From contig USIB01000039.1 in NCBI GenBank assembly GCA_900554615.1, positions 1-12,610 on the forward strand: DNA of 12,610 nt, given 5' to 3'. The translations under genes were made by a program, and so were the position numbers. Position 1 is the first letter of the stretch. Each line of letters opens with the position of its first letter. Below the pieces are notes generated by a model. That model saw nothing but the letters and a program-made list of their open reading frames with translations. It was not told where the DNA came from and ran no database searches. The DNA is from an uncultured Mycoplasmatota bacterium (lineage in GTDB: Bacteria > Bacillota_I > Bacilli_A > RF39 > UBA660). Of the stretch, positions 1 to 6,440 are shown piece after piece.

Positions 1-23
1 TTATAAGTAATTTAATAAATAAT

Positions 24-75
24 AAAGACTATGAAATAACTAGTAGAAATACTAGAGATTTTTCATAGTCTTTTT
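24..75 (+). terminator. Terminator-like nested hairpin ahead of the dockerin-protein gene
   Basis: A perfect 13-bp stem pairs AAAGACTATGAAA (24-36) with TTTCATAGTCTTT (61-73), and a T run closes it at 71-75. Inside the large loop sits a second hairpin, CTAGTA (40-45) with TACTAG (50-55), closed by a GAAA tetraloop. Only five bases separate the T run from the GGAGG ribosome site at 81-85, so no promoter fits between them. It may be the terminator of a gene lying left of the window, or an attenuator in the leader of the next gene. The structure is clear; its role is inferred. Confidence 0.6.
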
Positions 76-95
76 CTATTGGAGGTAAGAAAGAT

Positions 96-1679
96 ATGAA
101 AAGATTAATAAAAGAAAATAGTAAGTTTATAATAGTTATGAGTATAGTAATAATACTTGGAATAATAGGAATAACATATGCTCTTAAAGTAGCTGCATTT
201 AATCCAATAGGATTAAATACTACTACGGGAACAATTAATGCTAATATTACTTATGATGGTGATAATACCAGTACTATAACAAATACAAATAAGATGTTAC
301 CAATAAGTGATACATTAGTAGATATAAATACTATTGATGAGAGAGTATTAAAGGTAAGTTTTAATATAACTGGAGTAAACACTAATCCTGATAATACTAT
401 TTATGATATATCACTACGTGATATAAATATGGATAAAGAATTAAAAAGTTTATATGTAAAATGGAGACTATATAAAAATAATACATTATTATCTGAAGGT
501 AATTTCTCACCATCATTTGATGTTAAAGAAAATAATAGATTAGTTTTAACAGAAATCCAACAAGATTTAACTACAAATACAGATAAATATGTATATCTAA
601 TGTGGATAAGTGAAGTATGTACTGGAGATATAACTACTTGTGATAGCGCATTAAATCAAAATAAATATTCTAATAAAACTTTTAATGCTTCAATTAAAAT
701 AGAAGCAAGTACTAAAACTAAGAAAGAACTAGTTAGAACTAAAGCAGCGATTGGAGATGTTAACGAAGATGGAATAATTAATTTAGCAGATAAAATGGAA
801 ATTGCCAAGCATGTTAAAAATATGATTACACTAACCAATCAGAAATTATTAAATGCTGACATAAATGCAGATGGTAAAGTTGATTATGTTGATGTGCAGT
901 TAATGTCAGAGTTTCTAAGTATAAAGTTTACATATCCTAATACTTTACCTAATGAGCCTATAACAGATTATGCCTTTTATGGTGACATTGATGAAGATGG
1001 AACTTTAGATTCAGTAGACATTCAATTATTATATACCCTTATACAGAATGGAAAAACATTTACAAATCAACAATTAAAGAATGCAGATGTAAATGGCGAT
1101 GGGAAAGTAAATAGAATAGATTACATTTTATTAAATAGTTTTCTTACAGATAAAAGTAAATATCCAGATACATTACCATACTGGTCAATAAAAGATTATA
1201 TTTTATATGGAGACTTAAATAGTGATGGAGAAATAACCGAAGCAGATTCAACATTATTATATAATTACTTAGATACAGGAATAAGAAAAAGCGACCAAGC
1301 ATTAAAAAATAGTGATGTAAATGTTGATGGAAAAGTAAACATAGTAGACTTAGGTTTATTGCAGATGTATGTGGAAAGTCGTAATAATTTCCCAGATTTT
1401 AAAGAAGAAGGTTACTCTTTACCTAGTAATTCACTAAGTAAAGAATATTATACAATTCAGTATGGAGATGTAAATGGTGATGGAAAGGCTAATATGGCCG
1501 ATGTAACTAGAATAGACAATTACATAATCAAAGAAACTACACTTACTGGCCAGGAGCTTCTAAATGCTGATGTAAATGGCGATGGAAAAATAGATGATAT
1601 AGATAGAGAAATATTATATAATTCTATTATGGGAAACAACAATTGTACACTACCAAGTATAGCGCCATGCAAAGGATAA
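96..1679 (+). CDS. Secreted or membrane-anchored protein with four tandem dockerin-like repeat pairs
   Basis: This 527-residue protein starts at an ATG 10 bases after GGAGG. A basic N-terminus and one hydrophobic segment (about residues 11-30) indicate a signal peptide or membrane anchor. Residues about 35-205 are a Thr/Asn-rich beta-type domain that looks loosely like TasA/camelysin-type secreted proteins and has a Cys pair at 175 and 182. From residue 220 there are eight Asp/Asn-rich loops of the form [GAS]D[VIL][ND]xDG, starting at 220, 254, 296, 330, 372, 406, 457 and 491. They form four pairs, 34 residues apart within each pair, as in type I dockerins, where such loops bind calcium. The tail has Cys517 and Cys525, which could form a disulfide. 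No LPxTG sorting motif, catalytic domain or cohesin is visible. Surface adhesion, or assembly with an unseen partner, is inference; the calcium-loop reading is firm. It appears to be a single-gene unit. Confidence 0.8.
   Translation: MKRLIKENSKFIIVMSIVIILGIIGITYALKVAAFNPIGLNTTTGTINANITYDGDNTSTITNTNKMLPISDTLVDINTIDERVLKVSFNITGVNTNPDNTIYDISLRDINMDKELKSLYVKWRLYKNNTLLSEGNFSPSFDVKENNRLVLTEIQQDLTTNTDKYVYLMWISEVCTGDITTCDSALNQNKYSNKTFNASIKIEASTKTKKELVRTKAAIGDVNEDGIINLADKMEIAKHVKNMITLTNQKLLNADINADGKVDYVDVQLMSEFLSIKFTYPNTLPNEPITDYAFYGDIDEDGTLDSVDIQLLYTLIQNGKTFTNQQLKNADVNGDGKVNRIDYILLNSFLTDKSKYPDTLPYWSIKDYILYGDLNSDGEITEADSTLLYNYLDTGIRKSDQALKNSDVNVDGKVNIVDLGLLQMYVESRNNFPDFKEEGYSLPSNSLSKEYYTIQYGDVNGDGKANMADVTRIDNYIIKETTLTGQELLNADVNGDGKIDDIDREILYNSIMGNNNCTLPSIAPCKG
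753..1635 (+). repeat. Eight dockerin-type calcium-loop coding repeats
   Basis: Eight copies of an EF-hand-like loop are encoded here, with starts at 753, 855, 981, 1083, 1209, 1311, 1464 and 1566. Spacing alternates between 34 residues within a pair and 42 (once 51) between pairs. Some copies are nearly identical in DNA (gatgtaaatggcgatgg-type stretches at about 1086, 1467 and 1569), which suggests fairly recent duplication or recombination between units. Confidence 0.8.
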
Positions 1680-1681
1680 AT

Positions 1682-1708
1682 AAAGAGAGTACTAGTTACT
1701 TTCTTTTT
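1682..1708 (+). terminator. Intrinsic terminator after the dockerin-protein gene
   Basis: A 10-bp stem pairs AAAGAGAGTA (1682-1691) with TACTTTCTTT (1697-1706) with one G-U wobble. The loop is CTAGT and the T-rich tail reaches 1708. It starts just after the TAA stop at 1677-1679. Confidence 0.75.
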
Positions 1709-1795
1709 ATTTGTATATCTCTAAGTTAGAAAGCACTCCACCCGAATATGATACACAAAACAAAAGAATAAACTATCAAATACGACAAAATAACC

Positions 1796-1824
1796 TTTAT
1801 TTTTTAATAGTTTTATGCTATCAT
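1796..1824 (+). promoter_or_regulatory. Possible extended -10 promoter for the rnf operon
   Basis: TGcTATCAT at 1816-1824 looks like an extended -10 element. A poor -35 (TTTATT, 1796-1801) lies 17 bp upstream. Transcription would begin around 1831, just before the GAGGAG ribosome site at 1832-1837. The weak -35 and the AT-rich background keep confidence low. The rest of the 1709-1845 gap holds nothing I recognise. Confidence 0.35.
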
Positions 1825-1845
1825 TATACTAGAGGAGACATAGAT

Positions 1846-3105
1846 ATGAATAAACCATTAAAAATAGATAGTTATGAAAAAATAGACTATAAAATAGAAA
1901 TGTATACAAAACCAGAACTAGTATATATACCACTAGAAAATAAAAATGGAGTAACATATAAACATCTAGTAAAAGAAGGAGACTATGTATATAAAGGAAG
2001 TGTAGTAGGGATAAATAAAGAAAATAACTTTCCCATTCATAGTTCTGTATCAGGATATGCAGTATGTGGTACCAATAAAATAATAAGTAGTGGAAAGAAA
2101 ATAAAATGTATCGTAATCGAAAATGATTTCAAAGAAAAGTACGAGAAAAGCAAACTAAAGACCAAAAAAATATCAGACTATACCAAAGAAACTTTCATAA
2201 ACGATTTAAGAGAAAACGGAATATCAGGCTTAGGAGGAGCAGACTACCCAACATTCCAAAAATATAGTATTGACAACATAAAATACCTAATAGTAAATGG
2301 AGTAGAATGTGAACCCTTCGTATCATGTGATAAAGTAGTAATGGCAAACTATCCCGAACAAATCCTAGAAGCCATCGATAACATACTAGAAATAACCAAA
2401 ATAAAGAAAGCACTAGTAGCGGTTAAAAATAACGATACCAAATCAATAAAAGCCCTAAATAAATACATAAAAACATATCCTAACATATCTCTAGTCCCAG
2501 TAGAAGATGCCTTTCCAAATGGTTGGGAAAGATTAGTAGTAAGAAACACCCTAGGAATAGAATACAATAAATACCCAAGTGAAAAAGGAATAATAGTAAA
2601 TAATGTATCAACAATATATGCAATATATGAGATGTTAAAATATAATAGACCACTTACCGAAAGAGTAATAACAATAACAGGTCCAGGAGTAAAAAAGAAA
2701 AAAAACATCAGAGTAAAAATAGGAGCCCTAGCCAGTGAAATAATAAATAGTGTTGATGAATACAAAAACATAAAGAAACCACTCTTCGTAGTAGGAGGCC
2801 CAATGATGGGAAAAAGTATGCCAACAGACGATGTCGTAATAACCAAAGATGTAACCTCACTACTAGTAATTGAAGATAACTTTGAAAAAAACTTACCATG
2901 TATCAAATGTGGAAAATGTGCTATGGTATGTCCCGCTAACATAATGCCAGTATTAATAATGGAAAACATAAATAACATAGATAACCTAACCAAACTAAAT
3001 TGCAATAAATGCATAGGCTGCTCTCTATGTTCCTACATATGCCCATCAAAAATAGAAGTAAGAGAGTTCGTAAACATAGCAAAAGAGAAGGTGAATCAAA
3101 GATGA
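1846..3105 (+). CDS. rnfC: RnfC-like subunit of the Rnf ion-translocating electron-transport complex
   Basis: The 419-residue product matches RnfC, the peripheral subunit thought to take electrons from NADH in the Rnf complex. Residues about 25-90 form the N-terminal barrel-sandwich region. GISGLGGADYPTF (125-137) is the Gly-rich nucleotide/flavin motif, and LIVNGVECEP (148-157) is the next RnfC signature. A soluble ligand-binding beta-grasp region follows near 275-330. Two ferredoxin-type 4Fe-4S motifs close the protein: Cys352/355/358/362 and Cys389/392/395/399, plus an extra Cys386. Start choice: the frame is open back to an ATG at 1711, but GAGGAG at 1832-1837 lies eight bases before the ATG at 1846, and homology begins there. 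The stop TGA overlaps the next ATG (ATGA, 3102-3105), so the two genes are translationally coupled. Length is near the usual 430-450 residues. Confidence 0.9.
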   Translation: MNKPLKIDSYEKIDYKIEMYTKPELVYIPLENKNGVTYKHLVKEGDYVYKGSVVGINKENNFPIHSSVSGYAVCGTNKIISSGKKIKCIVIENDFKEKYEKSKLKTKKISDYTKETFINDLRENGISGLGGADYPTFQKYSIDNIKYLIVNGVECEPFVSCDKVVMANYPEQILEAIDNILEITKIKKALVAVKNNDTKSIKALNKYIKTYPNISLVPVEDAFPNGWERLVVRNTLGIEYNKYPSEKGIIVNNVSTIYAIYEMLKYNRPLTERVITITGPGVKKKKNIRVKIGALASEIINSVDEYKNIKKPLFVVGGPMMGKSMPTDDVVITKDVTSLLVIEDNFEKNLPCIKCGKCAMVCPANIMPVLIMENINNIDNLTKLNCNKCIGCSLCSYICPSKIEVREFVNIAKEKVNQR

Positions 3106-4514
3106 AAGAGTTCAAAACGAGAAGAGGAAACTTTCTAAAAAGTAAAAATACAACGACGAATATGATGTATACAGTACTAATAATACTAGTACCATTTATC
3201 ATCTTTTCCACATATAAAAATGGAATATATCCAGTAATAAAAGGCTATGGAAATCTATACCTAGTATTTAAACCCCTAATATCCGTAGTCATATCATCAA
3301 TCTTTTGCCTACTGACAGAATATCTATACTATCAAATAAAAAAAGACAAAAGAAGCCTATATAATTTATTTAGCGAAAGTTATGCCATTCTACCAGGCGT
3401 ATTTCTATCTCTAATAATACCAATAAATACCCCAATATATCTAACAATAATAGGAAGTATAATAGCAAGTTTATCAAAAGTATTAATGGGAGGACTAGGA
3501 AAGAATAAACTAAATCCCGCTTTAGTAGGAGCCTTTCTAATAACAATTGTCTTCTCTTCAAAAGTAGGAGGATATCTAAATCCCTATGAAGTAGATACAA
3601 TATCAAGTGCAACACCACTTACCAATATGACCGCAAGTAGTTATCTAGTAACCTATGATAACCTAGTAAAACCATATGGAAGCCTTTTAAACTTCTTCTT
3701 TGGTAACATACCAGGAGCAGTAGGAGAAACATCAAGTATATTATGTATAGTAGCCTTTATATATCTAGTATGGAAAAAAATAATAAAGTGGAGAATACCA
3801 GCAAGTTATGTATCCACAGTAATAGTAATAAGTCTAATAATATGTATAACAAAAAATATAGGACTATGGTTTATACTATTCAATATACTAAGTGGAGGTC
3901 TTCTCTTTGGAGCGGTCTTTATGTCAACTGACCCTGTAACTACTCCTATAACAAGAAAAGGCCAAATAATAAGTGGAATCTTATTAGGAGTAATAACTAT
4001 GGTAATAAGATACTTAACACCATTACCAGAAGGAGTATTAATATCTATATTAATAATAAATATAATAACAATACTAATAAATAAACTAAGTATAACACTA
4101 TTTAATAAACAAAATATAACAAATATAATCTTAGTAGCCTTAATAATATTAACAATACTATCATCATTCATAATAGAAAAAAATATAATAACAAAACCAT
4201 TAGATGATACATATGAAATATTATCAAAAGAAAAAGTAGGTAATAAAACAACATACGAAGTAAAAGGAAGAGGTTATGCTGGTAAAGGTAGTATAAAATT
4301 ACAAATAGTATTTACAGATAATAATATAACTAATATAGAAGTATTAAGTAGTCATGAGACATATACAAATATGATATATGAAAATAATTATTTAAATAAA
4401 ATAATTAATAATCAAAATAATTTAGATAATTTAGATACTATAAGTGGTTGTACTTATACTAGTAAATATCTAAAAGAAATAGTAGAAAAGACTAAAGAAG
4501 ACTATAATAAATAG
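3102..4514 (+). CDS. rnfD: RnfD-like membrane subunit fused to an RnfG-like FMN-binding domain
   Basis: This 470-residue protein starts at the ATG overlapping the rnfC stop. Residues 1-335 match RnfD/NqrB: many membrane helices, GGLGKNKLNPA (130-140), GNIPGAVGETS (201-211) and MSTDPVTTPIT (274-284). SSATPL (168-173) corresponds to the covalent-FMN motif of RnfD, with Thr171 the likely attachment residue. After another helix (about 341-359) comes a roughly 110-residue domain with GYAGK (391-395) and SGCTYTS (448-454), which resembles the FMN-binding domain of RnfG; Thr451 is the likely flavin Thr, with Cys in place of the usual Ala. Typical RnfD is about 320-350 residues, so the extra part looks like a shortened RnfG joined in frame. 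No rnfE, rnfA or rnfB follows. The RnfD part is secure; the fusion reading is strong; function without the other subunits is unknown. Confidence 0.87.
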   Translation: MKEFKTRRGNFLKSKNTTTNMMYTVLIILVPFIIFSTYKNGIYPVIKGYGNLYLVFKPLISVVISSIFCLLTEYLYYQIKKDKRSLYNLFSESYAILPGVFLSLIIPINTPIYLTIIGSIIASLSKVLMGGLGKNKLNPALVGAFLITIVFSSKVGGYLNPYEVDTISSATPLTNMTASSYLVTYDNLVKPYGSLLNFFFGNIPGAVGETSSILCIVAFIYLVWKKIIKWRIPASYVSTVIVISLIICITKNIGLWFILFNILSGGLLFGAVFMSTDPVTTPITRKGQIISGILLGVITMVIRYLTPLPEGVLISILIINIITILINKLSITLFNKQNITNIILVALIILTILSSFIIEKNIITKPLDDTYEILSKEKVGNKTTYEVKGRGYAGKGSIKLQIVFTDNNITNIEVLSSHETYTNMIYENNYLNKIINNQNNLDNLDTISGCTYTSKYLKEIVEKTKEDYNK

Positions 4515-4523
4515 ACTTCTTTT
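4494..4523 (+). terminator. Probable rnf operon terminator overlapping the 3' end of rnfD
   Basis: AAAGAAG-A-CTAT (4494-4505) pairs with ATAG-A-CTTCTTT (4511-4522), with one internal A-A mismatch and an AATAA loop, followed by a short T-rich stretch. It spans the stop codon at 4512-4514. GAAGACTA (4497-4504) can also pair with TAGTCTTC at 4579-4586. Confidence 0.5.
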
Positions 4524-4613
4524 ATGTTTCCCCTTCATCCCTTAAGGTATTACGGGGTATTCGTAAGCCTACCTAAAGTAGTCTTCCTCATAAACTTTTG
4601 GGTATTTTAAATA
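4524..4613. other. Unassigned intergenic stretch, richer in G+C than its surroundings
   Basis: Between the rnf terminator and the next promoter, the sequence is visibly richer in C and G (CCCC, CCC, GGGG runs) than anything around it. It contains a weak hairpin, TTACG (4550-4554) with CGTAA (4562-4566). A 28-codon frame starts at ATG 4524 and ends at TAA 4608-4610, but has no ribosome site. I do not assign a function. Confidence 0.3.
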
Positions 4614-4642
4614 TTGACTATAGAAAGTATTAATAGTATAAT
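4614..4642 (+). promoter_or_regulatory. Strong sigma-A-type promoter of the AbrB-ABC transporter operon
   Basis: TTGACT (4614-4619) and a perfect TATAAT (4637-4642) are separated by the optimal 17 bp. Transcription should start near 4649, about 36 bases before the AbrB-like start codon. The -10 box lies inside an array of AGTAT repeats, so control by a DNA-binding protein is likely. Confidence 0.85.
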
Positions 4643-4661
4643 AAGTATGAAAAGTATAACT
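4626..4661 (+). repeat. Four AGTAT direct repeats at 9-bp period over the promoter (candidate operator)
   Basis: AGTAT occurs at 4626, 4635, 4644 and 4653, exactly nine bases apart: AGTATTAAT, AGTATAATA, AGTATGAAA, AGTATAACT. A degenerate unit (ACTATAGAA, 4617-4625) extends the register upstream. The array covers the spacer, the -10 box and the start site. The first gene of the operon encodes an AbrB-fold regulator, so an autoregulatory operator is a natural reading but remains inference. Confidence 0.6.
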
Positions 4662-4684
4662 AAATAGAAAGAAGGAATAATAAA

Positions 4685-4897
4685 ATGAAGAAAACAAAAT
4701 ATATGGGAATAAGTAAAGTAGGAGAGAAAGGACAAATAGTAATACCAAAAGAAGTAAGAGATATATTTGATATAAAACCAGGAGATTCATTAATAGTACT
4801 AGCAGATTCTAAGAAAGGAATAGCCTTAGTAAAATCAGAAGTAATAGAAGATGTTACTAATAATATATTAGGAGGAAGTAATGATAGAAATAAATAA
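4685..4897 (+). CDS. Small AbrB/SpoVT-type DNA-binding regulator
   Basis: The 70-residue product is a single swapped-hairpin AbrB domain. The core at about residues 9-40 contains VGEKGQIVIPKEVRDIF (12-28) followed by KPGDSLIV (31-38), the family hallmark. Such proteins bind DNA as dimers or tetramers. AAGGA (4672-4676) lies eight bases before the ATG. The last 17 bases overlap the start of the ABC ATPase gene, whose GGAGGA site lies within this gene, so translation is coupled. The likely role is control of its own operon, plausibly through the AGTAT repeats in the promoter. A solitary antitoxin of the AbrB/MazE fold is an alternative, but no toxin follows and the coupling to a transporter favours a regulator. 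Confidence 0.85.
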   Translation: MKKTKYMGISKVGEKGQIVIPKEVRDIFDIKPGDSLIVLADSKKGIALVKSEVIEDVTNNILGGSNDRNK

Positions 4898-5594
4898 TTT
4901 AACTAAAAAATATAAAGAAAAAACAGCAGTTAATGACTTAAGTTTAACAATAAATAAAGGTGAGTTATTTTCTTTACTTGGAACAAATGGAGCAGGTAAG
5001 ACAACTACTATAAAGATATTATCAACATTAATATTACCTACTAGTGGCAGTATTAAAATAAATAATTTAGATATAATTAAAGATAAAAGAAAAATAAAAG
5101 AAATAATAAATATATCACCACAAGAGACCGCTATCGCACCTAATTTAACAGTATTAGAAAATCTATATTTTATCGCAGATATTTATAAGATACCAAATAA
5201 AAAAGAAAAGGTAGAAGAACTAATTAAAATATTTAAATTAGAAGAAGTATTAAAGCAAAAGGCTAAAACATTATCTGGAGGATATCAAAGAAAACTATCT
5301 ATTGCAATATCACTTATAAATAATCCAAAAGTATTATTCTTAGACGAGCCAACTTTAGGATTAGATGTAATTTCTAGAAGAGAATTATGGAAAGTAATAA
5401 AATCATTAAAAGGAAATACTACCATAATATTAACAACTCATTATATGGAAGAAGCAGAAGAATTATCAGATAGAATAGGAATAATGAATAAAGGAAAATT
5501 AATAAGACTAGGAACATCTAAAGAGTTAATGAGTAGTGTAAAAGCAAAAAGTTTTGAAGATGCATTTATAAAAATAATAGAGGAGGATAAATAA
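4881..5594 (+). CDS. ABC transporter ATP-binding protein
   Basis: This 237-residue ATPase carries all the motifs of an active ABC nucleotide-binding domain. Walker A is GTNGAGKTT (34-42), the Q-loop Gln is 81, the signature is LSGGYQ (131-136), Walker B is VLFLDEP (151-157) with catalytic Glu156, and the switch His is 187. It resembles ATPases of drug, antibiotic or lipid exporters of the ABC-2 class (DrrA/CcmA/YhaQ-like). GGAGGA (4871-4876) precedes the start. The stop shares one base with the permease start (TAATG), so the ATPase and permease are made together. The complex should sit at the cytoplasmic membrane and export a substrate the sequence does not identify. Confidence 0.95.
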   Translation: MIEINNLTKKYKEKTAVNDLSLTINKGELFSLLGTNGAGKTTTIKILSTLILPTSGSIKINNLDIIKDKRKIKEIINISPQETAIAPNLTVLENLYFIADIYKIPNKKEKVEELIKIFKLEEVLKQKAKTLSGGYQRKLSIAISLINNPKVLFLDEPTLGLDVISRRELWKVIKSLKGNTTIILTTHYMEEAEELSDRIGIMNKGKLIRLGTSKELMSSVKAKSFEDAFIKIIEEDK

Positions 5595-6322
5595 TGAGAA
5601 TACTTACCTTTGCTAAAAGAAACTATAAAGAAATAATTAGAGATCCATTAAGTATAATATTTGCCATTATATTACCATTATTTTTATTATATATATTTCA
5701 GCAATTTAAAATACCAAATGAAGTATATAAAATAGAAAACTTTACTCCAGGAATAATAATATTTAGTTTATCTTTTATTACAATGTTTACTTCTAACTTA
5801 GTAGCCAAAGATAGAAGCACTTCTTTAACAACTAGATTAGGAGTTAGTCCTATGAAAGAAACAGATTATATATTAGGATATATATTATCAGTAATACCTA
5901 TAGTATTAATTCAAAATATAATATTTTTTATAACTGCAACTATACTAGGATTAAAATTTAATATAAATATAATATATACAATAATAGTATCCTTAATAGT
6001 AGGACTATTATATATATCTTTAGGTATACTAATAGGAACAATTACTACTGAGAAATCTTCCTCTGGAGTATCAAGTATTATAATTCAGTTAGTAGCATTT
6101 ACTAGTGGTATGTATTTCCCTTCAGATATGGTAGGAGATACCTTTAGTAAGATATGTCATATATTACCTTTTGAAGGTACACTAAATATAGTTAAAGGAG
6201 TATTAAATAATAATTATAATAATATATTAACTTCTATAATTATATTTATAATATATGCATTAATAGTAACAGCATTAGCAGTAATATTATTTAAAAAGAA
6301 AATGACTAGTGATAACAAGTAA
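5594..6322 (+). CDS. ABC-2 type transporter permease
   Basis: The 242-residue protein has about six membrane helices (near 20-36, 51-69, 93-117, 125-150, 158-178 and 212-233). The ABC-2 fold is supported by an N-terminal amphipathic stretch ending in RDPLS, a cytoplasmic loop with RLGVSPM (81-87), and the pattern SGMYFPSDMV (171-180) followed by LPFEGTLNIVKG (191-202), which is typical of DrrB/YhhJ-like permeases. AGGAGG (5581-5586) sits seven bases before the ATG, which overlaps the ATPase stop by one base. It partners the preceding ATPase; export of a drug, peptide or lipid is plausible but the substrate is unknown. Confidence 0.93.
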   Translation: MRILTFAKRNYKEIIRDPLSIIFAIILPLFLLYIFQQFKIPNEVYKIENFTPGIIIFSLSFITMFTSNLVAKDRSTSLTTRLGVSPMKETDYILGYILSVIPIVLIQNIIFFITATILGLKFNINIIYTIIVSLIVGLLYISLGILIGTITTEKSSSGVSSIIIQLVAFTSGMYFPSDMVGDTFSKICHILPFEGTLNIVKGVLNNNYNNILTSIIIFIIYALIVTALAVILFKKKMTSDNK

Positions 6323-6350
6323 CTATCTAACTAAAAATTAGATAGTTTTT
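6321..6350 (+). terminator. Intrinsic terminator of the ABC transporter operon
   Basis: A perfect 10-bp stem, AACTATCTAA (6321-6330) with TTAGATAGTT (6338-6347), has a seven-base loop and a TTTTT end at 6346-6350. It begins within the permease stop codon. Confidence 0.85.
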
Positions 6351-6374
6351 ACATTCTAAAAAGTGTAAAGCATA

Positions 6375-6403
6375 TTTACAATACTTTTAACTTATGATAA
6401 AAT
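6375..6403 (+). promoter_or_regulatory. Extended -10 promoter of the lysozyme-like gene
   Basis: TTTACA (6375-6380) and TAAAAT (6398-6403) are 17 bp apart, and TG at 6395-6396 gives an extended -10 element. Transcription should start near 6410, ahead of AGGAGGA at 6427-6433. Confidence 0.75.
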
Positions 6404-6415
6404 TAAGTCATAAGT
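6390..6415. promoter_or_regulatory. Inverted repeat over the -10 box (candidate operator)
   Basis: ACTTATGA (6390-6397) and TCATAAGT (6408-6415) are perfect inverted repeats around a 10-bp centre that contains the -10 box. The start site falls in the right half, so the transcript could not form this hairpin; a protein-binding dyad is the better reading. No adjacent gene encodes an obvious partner. Confidence 0.5.
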
Positions 6416-6440
6416 AATATAAAAATAGGAGGAATATAAA

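Noticed and set aside
1711..1845. Upstream extension of the rnfC frame to an ATG at 1711
   Set aside because: The extra 45 residues have no RnfC similarity and ATG 1711 lies directly behind a terminator with no ribosome site. GAGGAG fits the ATG at 1846.
2349..3014. A 221-codon open frame on the minus strand within rnfC, with hydrophobic content
   Set aside because: It is the antisense shadow of rnfC, which has clear homology and cofactor motifs. It has no promoter or ribosome site of its own; hydrophobicity comes from the AT-rich complement.
3009..3101. Upstream extension of the rnfD frame into rnfC
   Set aside because: The added residues overlap the 4Fe-4S coding region of rnfC in another frame. 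The ATGA coupling start at 3102 is standard and matches the RnfD N-terminus.
4524..4610. A 28-codon open frame of hydrophobic residues after rnfD
   Set aside because: It has no ribosome site, directly follows a terminator and is short enough to arise by chance.
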